Shown piece after piece: positions 9,737-16,709 of a DNA stretch of 64,000 nt. The notes beneath the pieces were generated by a model that saw only the letters and a list, made by a program, of their open reading frames with translations, ran no database searches and had not been told where the DNA came from. Origin of the DNA: Leptothrix sp. (in: b-proteobacteria) (GTDB taxonomy: Bacteria; Pseudomonadota; Gammaproteobacteria; Burkholderiales; Burkholderiaceae_C); contig PNKV01000005.1 in assembly GCA_013822685.1 (NCBI GenBank), forward strand, positions 163,569-227,568. Direction: 5' to 3'. Position 1 is the stretch's first letter; each line of letters begins with the position of its first letter. Both the position numbers and the translations under genes were made by a program.

Positions 9737-9802
9737 GCCTAGCTGGTCGTTCAACAGGGACATCAATGCTTCGCATTGCTGCCCGTAGCTTAGACGTCAG
9801 GC
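9737..9802 (+). other. Integron attC recombination site 3
   Basis: A 66-base element with R''-like GCCTAGC, L'' GTTCAAC, a central CAATGC-TTC-GCATTG stem and a terminal GTCAGGC. The R' differs from GTTRRRY at one position (C for T), so the site may be weakened. Its internal 31-base block (9749-9779) matches attC1 with one mismatch. Similarity among sites of one array is a mark of chromosomal integrons. The reverse transcriptase starts 38 bases downstream. Confidence 0.75.
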
Positions 9803-9840
9803 TTCAGAATTAACCCGCCCTACCCAAGTGAAGAAAATCC

Positions 9841-11445
9841 ATGAAAAAACATTTTGTACTGGCGATAAATAATATTGTCAAGTACGGAGATACGGATATT
9901 TTTCCGTTCCCATACGAAACAAGGTTATTCGACGATATGACCGATGAGGTCGCAATATCTCTCGTTGAGACCCACACTCACTTTGAAGCTCGCCTAATTG
10001 AAGCTCCTCCGGTAAACATCAGCACATTCTCCACTTTAGGCTATACAGGCTACAGGTGGTCGACGCAAATTGACCCCTATTGGAACGCGTACTTTCTTGG
10101 AGTAACGTTATCGCTAGCCGAAAAAATTGAGCAGGCGCGACTTTCCCCATCCAGCGTTTACTCATATCGATTCAAGCCAGACAATAGGGAATCCAGTCTC
10201 TTTGATAAATCGGTTACCTGGCGAAATTTTCAACAAGACAGTCTCGATTATTGCCGATCAAACGATCAGATTAAGTTCGTCGTTACCTGCGACATTGCAG
10301 ATTTCTATACCAGAATCTATCACCACCGGCTGGAAAACGCACTGGACAGAATCGATCGCAGTAAAGCAACATCATCAAAGATAAAGAAACTGATTCAGCA
10401 TTTCTCAGGCACCAACTCATATGGACTACCAGTTGGGGGAGCGGCATCCCGCATTCTCGCAGAACTGGCCTTGGACTCTGTCGATCGAATCCTATTCATC
10501 AACGGCATTGAATTTAAGAGATACGTCGACGATTTTGCCGTGTTTTGCACCAGCCGAGAGCACGCGCACTCCTCACTAACATTCATTAGTCGAAAGCTAA
10601 TGGAGAATGAAGGTCTTACGCTTCAAAAGCACAAGACAAGCATTATGTCGAAGGAAGAATTCGTATCTCTAACCGAAGCTAGGCTGAGAGGCTTTGACGA
10701 AGACGAGGGTTCCCCCATGAAGGCTAAATTCATGAGCCTCCCGATCCGATACGACCCCTATTCAGCCAACGCGACTGAACAATATCAGGAGATCAAGAAA
10801 TCATTAGCTGACTTTGATCTTCTTGGAATGCTTAGCTCGGAACTCCAGAAGTCGAAGATAAATCAGCCATTCACCAAGCAACTGGTAAGAGCCTTTGCTG
10901 CGGCTGACGACAAAATTCTCTCTGGCGCATTCAAGATTATATTCAACAACATTCTTGAGTTGTACCCCATATTTACAACCATTCTGCAGGTCGCAATAAC
11001 TCACTGGGGAAGAATTGACGCTGACACTAGACATGTAATTCGGAACTCCGTAATCAGGCTGCTCAGGGATGACTCATTCATTCTAAAGACCGAACTCAAT
11101 CTTGCCTACACAGTTAGACTTCTCTCGCAAGAGAACACCGTAGAGAACCAGACTCTGCTTGCGGATGTGTATCAAAGGAACAGCAGCAGTATTCTGTTAA
11201 CCTCATTGATTACTCAGGTAATGGGAAAATGGGAGGTGCACTTCTGGCTCTCCGATTTGCGCCGAACGTTTGCAACGATGAATCCCTGGCAGCGGCGGAT
11301 CTTCCTCGTATGCTCCTATTTGCTTGGAGACGAGGGCACTCACTGGGTACAACACAACAAGGCCCGGTTTAACTTCATTGAGTCGCTCTACCGCGATTGG
11401 GCTGGAAAGCGAAAGGGTCTTGGAAATCTTTCGGAGGCGCTGTGA
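9841..11445 (+). CDS. Reverse transcriptase of the Abi/UG (defence-associated) kind
   Basis: A 534-residue protein with the core RT motifs. Motif A is VVTCDIADFY (Asp151), motif B GLPVGGAASRILAEL (195-209), motif C FKRYVDDFAVF with catalytic Asp230-Asp231, and motif D LQKHKTSIMS (261-270). There is no maturase or endonuclease domain as in group II introns. No retron ncRNA-like structure was noticed upstream. The C-terminal 230 residues are helical and repeat-like (THWGRIDADTRHVIRNSVI), as in abortive-infection and 'unknown group' RTs that act in phage defence. The N-terminus has NIVKYGDTDIFPFPYETRLF. It overlaps the next gene by four bases (GTGA), so the two form one unit. It follows attC3 directly. 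I cannot assign the exact DRT/UG class without an alignment. Confidence 0.88.
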   Translation: MKKHFVLAINNIVKYGDTDIFPFPYETRLFDDMTDEVAISLVETHTHFEARLIEAPPVNISTFSTLGYTGYRWSTQIDPYWNAYFLGVTLSLAEKIEQARLSPSSVYSYRFKPDNRESSLFDKSVTWRNFQQDSLDYCRSNDQIKFVVTCDIADFYTRIYHHRLENALDRIDRSKATSSKIKKLIQHFSGTNSYGLPVGGAASRILAELALDSVDRILFINGIEFKRYVDDFAVFCTSREHAHSSLTFISRKLMENEGLTLQKHKTSIMSKEEFVSLTEARLRGFDEDEGSPMKAKFMSLPIRYDPYSANATEQYQEIKKSLADFDLLGMLSSELQKSKINQPFTKQLVRAFAAADDKILSGAFKIIFNNILELYPIFTTILQVAITHWGRIDADTRHVIRNSVIRLLRDDSFILKTELNLAYTVRLLSQENTVENQTLLADVYQRNSSSILLTSLITQVMGKWEVHFWLSDLRRTFATMNPWQRRIFLVCSYLLGDEGTHWVQHNKARFNFIESLYRDWAGKRKGLGNLSEAL

Positions 11446-12179
11446 TTTCCGAAATTACATTCTCCAAACGGTTCACTTCGTTCTGGAATGAAACACTTCC
11501 GAACGCGAATAACTACATTCGTCTAATAAATGGTGGGCAGGTTCAGGCCACGCATAAGCCCCTCAAGGCAGCACCCCGAAAGCAGAATGTCGCGCTAGTA
11601 AATGTCTTGGCGTTCGAAATCTACAGACGACTTACAGCCCAGAAGTCATCATTCTCGGTTGTGTCTTCCCCGTCGTTCTTTCGCGGTAGGCTTTTTGCGT
11701 CTAGCATGAAGAGCGCCAGAGAGTACGTAGATCGTTTTGGCACTCATCAGACGTACAAGCTACCTTTGTCGGCTGCAGAACAAAGTCAACTCAAAGAAAT
11801 AGTTCGCCTGACGAACTCGCGATACAACTGGCAACTGTCCCCGACAGTCGATCCGAGATTTGACGGATGCGGGTTCGTTGATCAATGCTACGGGGACATT
11901 ATCATCGGGCAGCGGCTAGTTGAGATAAAGTCTGGCGAACGGACTTTTGGCGTATCTGATCTTCGACAGCTGCTTGTGTACTGCACACTCAATCACTACT
12001 CCAGAGCTCCCGTTCAAATCGACTCTATCGAGATTTTCAACCCCAGGATGGGGGCATGCTTCTCTGAAAAGTTGGAGACCGTTTCGTTGCGTCTCAGCGC
12101 GTTGAACTCTCATGAGCTTTTTGCCGAGATTCAGAAGTACATCTCAGATGGGGCGTTCACAGAGGTCGTTGAAGGGTAG
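11442..12179 (+). CDS. PD-(D/E)XK nuclease-like partner of the reverse transcriptase
   Basis: A 245-residue protein starting at GTG 11442 inside the RT stop codon (GTGA overlap), with GGAGG a few bases upstream. Residues 150-180 show the restriction-endonuclease fold signature: GDIIIGQRLVEIKSG gives Asp152, then Glu161-x-Lys163, and SDLRQLLVYC supplies the Gln176 often present in the following helix. The N-terminal 140 residues have no motif I know. A nuclease-fold partner tightly coupled to an RT suggests a two-gene defence module in which the RT senses or synthesises DNA and this protein acts on nucleic acid; that mechanism is inference. The track start at 11397 lies within the RT gene and lacks support. 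Confidence 0.72.
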   Translation: MISEITFSKRFTSFWNETLPNANNYIRLINGGQVQATHKPLKAAPRKQNVALVNVLAFEIYRRLTAQKSSFSVVSSPSFFRGRLFASSMKSAREYVDRFGTHQTYKLPLSAAEQSQLKEIVRLTNSRYNWQLSPTVDPRFDGCGFVDQCYGDIIIGQRLVEIKSGERTFGVSDLRQLLVYCTLNHYSRAPVQIDSIEIFNPRMGACFSEKLETVSLRLSALNSHELFAEIQKYISDGAFTEVVEG

Positions 12180-12263
12180 CAACGAATGCCACAGCGGGCA
12201 GCGCTGAAGCCTACCCCCCGCTCAAGCGAGCGTCAATGGCAACCTATCAGGTCCGGGCCAGTG

Positions 12264-12410
12264 GTGAGTGGCGAAGTTGTTGCCCGCATGCAAGCCTTCG
12301 GGGCAGAAATCATCGGAGAAATGCAGTACGAAGTTTCCTACCTGCTGGCCTACATCCGAGGACCTGAAGGCATCATCGTCGCCCTTGCCGAACAATTGGG
12401 CCAGCCATGA
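12264..12410 (+). pseudogene. C-terminal remnant of a VOC/glyoxalase-family gene
   Basis: The 74-codon track ORF (12186-12410) has an unremarkable first part. Its last 45 or so residues, VVARMQAFGAEIIGEM then SYLLAYIRGPEGIIVALAEQ, closely match the ending of VOC (glyoxalase/bleomycin-resistance) proteins as I know them. The N-terminal two-thirds of a VOC domain, including the first metal ligand, are absent and are not found left of the island either. The stub ends in a four-base ATGA overlap with the DUF4256 gene, an arrangement that suggests an original operon. I read this as a native gene truncated by arrival of the island. A short real protein starting at 12186 cannot be excluded. Confidence 0.65.
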
Positions 12411-12952
12411 AATCACCCGAACGCAAACAACTCATCCAAATCCTAAAAACCCGCTTCGAGAAAAACATGCCCCGGCATGTCTGCACCGATTGGGCCGACG
12501 TGGCCGCCAAGCTTGAAGCCAACCCCGCCGCCCTCGAATCCCTGCAAGCCATGGAATCCACAGGTGGCGAACCCGACGTCATCGGCCACGACCCCAAGTC
12601 CGGCCAATTCACCTTCTGCGACTGCGCCCCAGAAAGCCCCACCGGCCGCAGAAGCACCTGCTATGACGGCGAAGCCCGAGCCGCCCGAAAAGAGAACAAG
12701 CCCGACCACAGCGCCATCGAAATGGCCGCCGCCATGGGCATCGACCTGCTGACCGAAGCGCAATACCGCGCCCTGCAACAGCTTGGCGACTTCGACTTGA
12801 AGACCTCCAGCTGGATCAAAACGCCACCCGAGGTGAGGGCCCTCGGCGGAGCCCTGTTCTGTGATCGGCGCTATGGCCAAGTCTTCGTTTATCACAATGG
12901 CGTGCAGTCGTACTACGCCGCCAGAGGCTTCCGGGGTTCACTTCAAGTCTGA
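12407..12952 (+). CDS. DUF4256 domain-containing protein
   Basis: The 181-residue protein matches DUF4256 along its full length: an N-terminal LKTRFEKNMPRH, central MESTGGEPDVIGHDPKSG and SPTGRRSTCYDGEA, and C-terminal GGALFCDRRYGQVFVYHNGA-like ending. The family is common in bacteria, cytoplasmic and of unknown function. It starts within the stop codon of the VOC remnant (ATGA) and overlaps the convergent YbaK gene by 15 bases at the 3' end. Composition is back to the GC-rich genome average, so it belongs to the core chromosome on the right side of the island. Confidence 0.9.
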   Translation: MKSPERKQLIQILKTRFEKNMPRHVCTDWADVAAKLEANPAALESLQAMESTGGEPDVIGHDPKSGQFTFCDCAPESPTGRRSTCYDGEARAARKENKPDHSAIEMAAAMGIDLLTEAQYRALQQLGDFDLKTSSWIKTPPEVRALGGALFCDRRYGQVFVYHNGVQSYYAARGFRGSLQV

Positions 12953-13417
12953 TGAGGTGGCTTGCGCCACATCCACCCATGTGGCGTCTACCAACTGGGC
13001 AAGCCGCTCTGGCGAAACGCGCACCGCCGCATTCACAGCGCCTGCAGCAGGCAGCACCACCTCAAACCGCTTCAAGGACACATCCGCGAACACCCGCAGC
13101 GGATGAGGCAAGCCAAACGGGCACACCCCACCCACCGGGTGACTGGTCCACTGCACAACCTCTTCGGCATTCAGCATCTTGGCCTTGCCGCCAAAGTGTT
13201 CCTTGAAGCGCCGATTGTCCAGGCGGCAATCACCGCCCATCACCAGCAAGATCACTTCGTCTTTCAGCCACAGCGACAGCGTCTTGGCGATTTGCGCGGG
13301 CGTCACGCCATGCACCCGGGCCGCATCCAGCACGGTGGCGGTGGGCTCTGGCGTTTGCAGGATGGTGATGTCGGGCGCATGTTGGGCGAGGAAGTCTTGG
13401 ACGGATTGCAGGCTCAT
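12938..13417 (-). CDS. YbaK/EbsC-type aminoacyl-tRNA deacylase
   Basis: A 159-residue stand-alone editing-domain protein of the YbaK/ProX superfamily. These hydrolyse mischarged tRNAs such as Ala- or Cys-tRNA(Pro) in the cytoplasm. Visible features are the QIAKTLSLWLKDEVILLVM strand-helix containing the conserved substrate-positioning lysine, GGDCRLDNRRFKEHFGGKAK, and the glycine-rich HPVGGVCPFGLPHPL segment that forms the binding pocket. Length is typical. It is transcribed alone, convergent with DUF4256. Which mischarged tRNA it edits cannot be decided by eye. Confidence 0.88.
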   Translation of the reverse strand: MSLQSVQDFLAQHAPDITILQTPEPTATVLDAARVHGVTPAQIAKTLSLWLKDEVILLVMGGDCRLDNRRFKEHFGGKAKMLNAEEVVQWTSHPVGGVCPFGLPHPLRVFADVSLKRFEVVLPAAGAVNAAVRVSPERLAQLVDATWVDVAQATSSDLK

Positions 13418-13533
13418 TCCCGCATTTTGGCAGCGGCCGATGCCGAGTCATCGCTGTGCGGTATTGACGTAATCAAGGCTTTGCCACAGACTGATTCGCG
13501 AAATTCATTTTCACGACAATCAGGGGGACCGCA

Positions 13534-14340
13534 ATGAATAAATCATTCGGCTTAGGCGTGGTCATCGCACTGGCGGCTTGCTCGGCCAATGCGGCTCAGA
13601 TCGTTGGCGGCACGCCTTCATTCACCGCTGTTCGGGCACAGATCGAGTCTGCTGGCTGCTCGATTGAGTTGGATCCGTCTTGCCTTGTGCAGACCTCTTT
13701 GGGCACCTCACTTGTAGAGGCCGGCTCCGAGCCTCGCGCTTACGGCAAGGTGCGGGCAGGCTTTGGCGTCAACGGGGCCTACGCATCGGTCAGCCTGGCG
13801 CAAGACCGCGAGGCCTACGCAGAATCAATTTGGAGCGATGCGTTTGTGGTGCACGGCGGCAGTGGCCAAGCCACCGCGCAAATAACTGTTCGCCTGGAGG
13901 GCGCCCTTGATGGCCTGGGGGAACCGGGCGGGCCAGGTTCCAACTCGTTTTACACGCTGTTCGCCAGCGACTCGGCCATCACGTGTGATTTTGATGAAAT
14001 AGCCTGCACCGGGAATGCCGCCATCCCCTTAATCGAATCGCTATCGGGTGTTCAGTACTTGAGTGCCAGCATTGAATTCACCTACGACAAGCCGTTCTAC
14101 CTGGCCAGTTATCTGGGCGCAGAGGTGGTTGGTGGCCAGACGGGCGTGGCTGATTTTTTTAACTCAGCCCACTTTGGCATCAGCGCACCCGTTGGTTCAA
14201 CGTTAGCCACAGGCTCCGGCACGCTGTACGAGCCGGCCTCATCAGTCCCAGAGCCCCAATCGGTTTTGATGTTCGCCACGGGGATGCTGGTTGCCTGGCG
14301 GGCGCGCTCCAAGCGCGCTGGCCGGGCATTGCCCATTTAG
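13534..14340 (+). CDS. PEP-CTERM sorting-domain protein, paralogue A
   Basis: A 268-residue exported protein. An N-terminal signal peptide (MNKSFGLGVVIALAACSANA) is followed by a beta-rich body without known enzymatic motifs. The C-terminus has the PEP-CTERM signal: SVPEPQ, a hydrophobic stretch and a basic tail (RARSKRAGR). Such proteins are processed by exosortase and displayed with exopolysaccharide; no exosortase is in this window. The last 80 residues, including NSAHFGISA and TGSGTLYEP, resemble the next gene, pointing to a tandem duplication. GGGG-rich ribosome binding sequence precedes the ATG at 13534. 24 bases separate it from paralogue B, so the two are likely one operon. Confidence 0.88.
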   Translation: MNKSFGLGVVIALAACSANAAQIVGGTPSFTAVRAQIESAGCSIELDPSCLVQTSLGTSLVEAGSEPRAYGKVRAGFGVNGAYASVSLAQDREAYAESIWSDAFVVHGGSGQATAQITVRLEGALDGLGEPGGPGSNSFYTLFASDSAITCDFDEIACTGNAAIPLIESLSGVQYLSASIEFTYDKPFYLASYLGAEVVGGQTGVADFFNSAHFGISAPVGSTLATGSGTLYEPASSVPEPQSVLMFATGMLVAWRARSKRAGRALPI

Positions 14341-14364
14341 TCAACCCTTGAGCGGAGAACATCG

Positions 14365-15261
14365 ATGAAGATCCCTTTCCTGTTGGCGGCCGTCGCGGCC
14401 ATGCACTGCCTGCCCTCGTGGGCCGACACCTACTCGTTTGCCGCGGTTAAGGACGCAGGGGTCAGTGCCTCGGACGTGCTCCAGGCCCAATACAACTACA
14501 CAGACGCCGCCTTTTTGAGCAACACCGGCTTGGCGTTGGCAAGCGGCAATGGCAATGCCGCCAAGGCCCAAACGCTGCTTGGTGTGAACCGGATTGATGT
14601 GGCCAACACCGTCCCGGTCGCGGATGAATTCATCCGCGAAACCGGCATTGGCGGGCCATTCGCCATCGCCTTGTCTGCCTGGACCGACAACTTTCTGATC
14701 ACAGGCGGAACAGGTTTGGGCACCGTGAAGATCAGCGCCAACGTGACAGGCCGTTTTGGCCAGGGCTTTGGCTCTGGCGGCGGCTACGGCTTGTGGTTGT
14801 CGACACCTGAAGAGTTGCAGACTGAGGTGACGCAGTTCTTGAACTCCGATCCCACGGCCTGGTTGCTGGAGACCATTGACGAGCCGGAAGATGGTGGCGA
14901 AACGCTGATGTTGTCTTACCTGGCCAATGTGCTGAAGCCGGGGCACACCGACCCCGGTCTGTCAGTGGCGCCCGGCAGCCAGTTTGGCGGTGTGTTCACC
15001 ACCGAAGTCCCGTTCACCTACGGAGAAACGTTTTCAATCGCGAGCGTTTTGTTTGGCTTTGCCAATGACACCGGCTCTTTGTCGGCAATGAACTCGGCCC
15101 ACTTTGGCATCTCGGTGCTGGACAACGCGGGCGCAACCGTGACAACGGGTTCCGGCATGGTGTACGCGGCGGCGGTGCCTGAGCCGCAAACCCAGGCCAT
15201 GTTGTTGGCTGGCCTGGCGGTGCTGGCGTGCGCCATGCGGCGCGGCTCTTCCAAGCGGTGA
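14365..15261 (+). CDS. PEP-CTERM sorting-domain protein, paralogue B
   Basis: A 298-residue exported protein with signal peptide (MKIPFLLAAVAAMHCLPSWA), a beta-rich body of unknown function, and a C-terminal PEP-CTERM signal: AVPEPQTQ, hydrophobic segment, then RRGSSKR. The motif SAHFGIS followed by TTGSGMVYA is shared with paralogue A at the same distance from the sorting signal, so the two are divergent copies. A GGAGA ribosome binding site precedes the start. It is convergent with the PACE transporter gene, with only four bases between them. Confidence 0.88.
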   Translation: MKIPFLLAAVAAMHCLPSWADTYSFAAVKDAGVSASDVLQAQYNYTDAAFLSNTGLALASGNGNAAKAQTLLGVNRIDVANTVPVADEFIRETGIGGPFAIALSAWTDNFLITGGTGLGTVKISANVTGRFGQGFGSGGGYGLWLSTPEELQTEVTQFLNSDPTAWLLETIDEPEDGGETLMLSYLANVLKPGHTDPGLSVAPGSQFGGVFTTEVPFTYGETFSIASVLFGFANDTGSLSAMNSAHFGISVLDNAGATVTTGSGMVYAAAVPEPQTQAMLLAGLAVLACAMRRGSSKR

Positions 15262-15265
15262 GGGT

Positions 15266-15718
15266 TCAAGCCCGCGCTGCCTCGCCTGCAGGGGCGGGCA
15301 GGGCCGATGCCGGCAACCCAAACACATGGTCAAACCCCAAGTTGAACAAGAAGGTGTAGACCATGAAGAACACCATCAGGCCCAAGTCATAAACAAAGGC
15401 CTCCCACAGGCTCAGCCCCAGCAGGTGGGCAAACAGCGGCACCAGCAGCACCACCAGGCCCAGCTCAAAGCCCAAGGCGTGCGCGGCACGGCGCAGCAGG
15501 CTGCGGCCTTTGGTGGGTTGGCGCGCTTCCCAGTACTCGAAGGCGGAGTTGTAGACCAGGTTCCACACCAGGGCGATGGCGGATGAGGCCACGGCGGCCA
15601 TGCCGGCATACAGGAACGAATCGCGCGTGGAGATGAACCACAGCAGCGCGCTGCTCATGCACACGGCAATCAGCTCGAAAAGTGACACGTAAACCAACTT
15701 GCGTTTGAGACCTTGCAT
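15266..15718 (-). CDS. PACE-family multidrug/biocide efflux transporter
   Basis: A 150-residue membrane protein with four hydrophobic helices made of two tandem 'bacterial transmembrane pair' domains, the layout of the PACE (AceI-like) family. Features include RKLVYVSLFELIAVCMSS in helix 1, FEYWEARQPTKGRSLLRRAAHALGFELGL linking the repeats, and YDLGLMVFFMVYTFLFNLGFD in helix 4. The helix-1 Glu that PACE proteins use for proton coupling is present. AceI exports chlorhexidine; substrates of other members vary. It is divergently transcribed from a LysR gene, the usual arrangement for this family, with an inverted repeat between them. Confidence 0.9.
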   Translation of the reverse strand: MQGLKRKLVYVSLFELIAVCMSSALLWFISTRDSFLYAGMAAVASSAIALVWNLVYNSAFEYWEARQPTKGRSLLRRAAHALGFELGLVVLLVPLFAHLLGLSLWEAFVYDLGLMVFFMVYTFLFNLGFDHVFGLPASALPAPAGEAARA

Positions 15719-15740
15719 GCCGTCAATGTATATCTAATTT

Positions 15741-15769
15741 TCTGAACATAAAAGTTAGAATGTTTCAGA
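15741..15769. promoter_or_regulatory. Inverted repeat, probable LysR operator between PACE and lysR genes
   Basis: TCTGAACAT, 10 bases, then ATGTTTCAGA: arms match apart from one extra A. It sits in the AT-rich 73-base gap between the divergent genes, where LysR regulators normally bind. A second, imperfect repeat (TCTAA / TTAGA) overlaps it. Confidence 0.5.
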
Positions 15770-15791
15770 TAAATTGATAGATAGGGCGCGC

Positions 15792-16685
15792 ATGAAAACG
15801 GGGTTTGACAGTGACAACGTGACGATGTTTCTGGCGGTGTTGGACCAGGGCTCGTTCTCGGCAGCCGCTCGTGCGCTGGGCCGGGTGCCCTCGGCGGTGA
15901 GCATGGCCATCGCCCAGTTGGAGGCCGAACTGGACCTGGTCTTGTTTGACCGCACGGGCCGCGAGCCCACGGCCACCGCGGCGGCAAAAGCGCTGGAGCC
16001 GGGGGCGCGGCAACTGGCGCATCAACTGCGCATGCTCCAAGGGCAGGCCTTGTCCCTGCACCAGGGCCTGGAGCGGCGCCTGAGCATGGCCATCGCGCCC
16101 GAGTTGTTGACGGCCGCTTGGCAAGCGCCGTTGACCGTGCTGGCCAGCGAGTTCCCAGCGCTCGAGGTTGAGATCCTGACCGCGCCACAGGCCGACGCCC
16201 TGCAGATGCTGCACAGCGGCTGTGTGCAGCTGGCCCTGGTGTTCGAGCGCACGGCCATCGATGAGAAGGAAGGGTTTCAGGAGTTCAGCAGCGAAACCCT
16301 CACCGCCGTGATTGCGCCATCTTTGCTGGCCACCCTGGGCCGCAACAAGCGCCTGCGGCCGGCCGATCTGTTGAACCTGCGCCAGGTAGTGGTGGTGGGG
16401 CGCGACGAGGAGCAGGTGGACCCGCGCCTGCTGCTGTCCCGCCAGGTCTGGCGCACTGACAACCCGCAGACGGCGTTGAGCCTCGTGCAGTCCGGCCTGG
16501 GCTGGGCTTACCTGCCGCGTTCGCTCACCACACCGCACATGGGGCCAGGCTCCTTGGTGGACATTGGTTTTGCCAACATGTCCAACGAGGTGCGGTTGTG
16601 GGCCGATGTGGTGTGGATCAAGGAGCGGCCGCTGGGCTTGGGGGCGCAGCGCTACATTGAGCTGATGGCGCCAGGCTCACTCTAG
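15792..16685 (+). CDS. LysR-family regulator, likely controlling the PACE gene
   Basis: A 297-residue LysR-type regulator. The winged helix-turn-helix occupies residues 1-60 (FLAVLDQGSFSAAARALGRVPSAVS, then LEAELDLVLFDRTGREP), and a periplasmic-binding-like effector domain follows from about 90. I use the ATG at 15792 rather than the track's TTG at 15774, because the family N-terminus begins there. Divergence from the PACE transporter over a 73-base gap with an inverted repeat suggests it activates that gene in response to the transported compound; this is inferred from the AceR/AceI precedent. It ends 24 bases before the convergent lipoprotein gene. Confidence 0.9.
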   Translation: MKTGFDSDNVTMFLAVLDQGSFSAAARALGRVPSAVSMAIAQLEAELDLVLFDRTGREPTATAAAKALEPGARQLAHQLRMLQGQALSLHQGLERRLSMAIAPELLTAAWQAPLTVLASEFPALEVEILTAPQADALQMLHSGCVQLALVFERTAIDEKEGFQEFSSETLTAVIAPSLLATLGRNKRLRPADLLNLRQVVVVGRDEEQVDPRLLLSRQVWRTDNPQTALSLVQSGLGWAYLPRSLTTPHMGPGSLVDIGFANMSNEVRLWADVVWIKERPLGLGAQRYIELMAPGSL

Positions 16686-16709
16686 GCGTTGCTTCAGTAT
16701 GCGTAGAGT

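Noticed and set aside
9841-11445. Retron or group II intron interpretation of the reverse transcriptase
   Set aside because: No maturase or HNH domain and no retron-like inverted-repeat ncRNA recognised upstream; the helical C-terminus fits Abi/UG types better.
12180-12270. A fourth attC site after the nuclease gene
   Set aside because: I found no GTTRRRY with a matching left arm here, so the RT-nuclease unit lacks a visible downstream attC; either it is degenerate or the unit is not a cassette.
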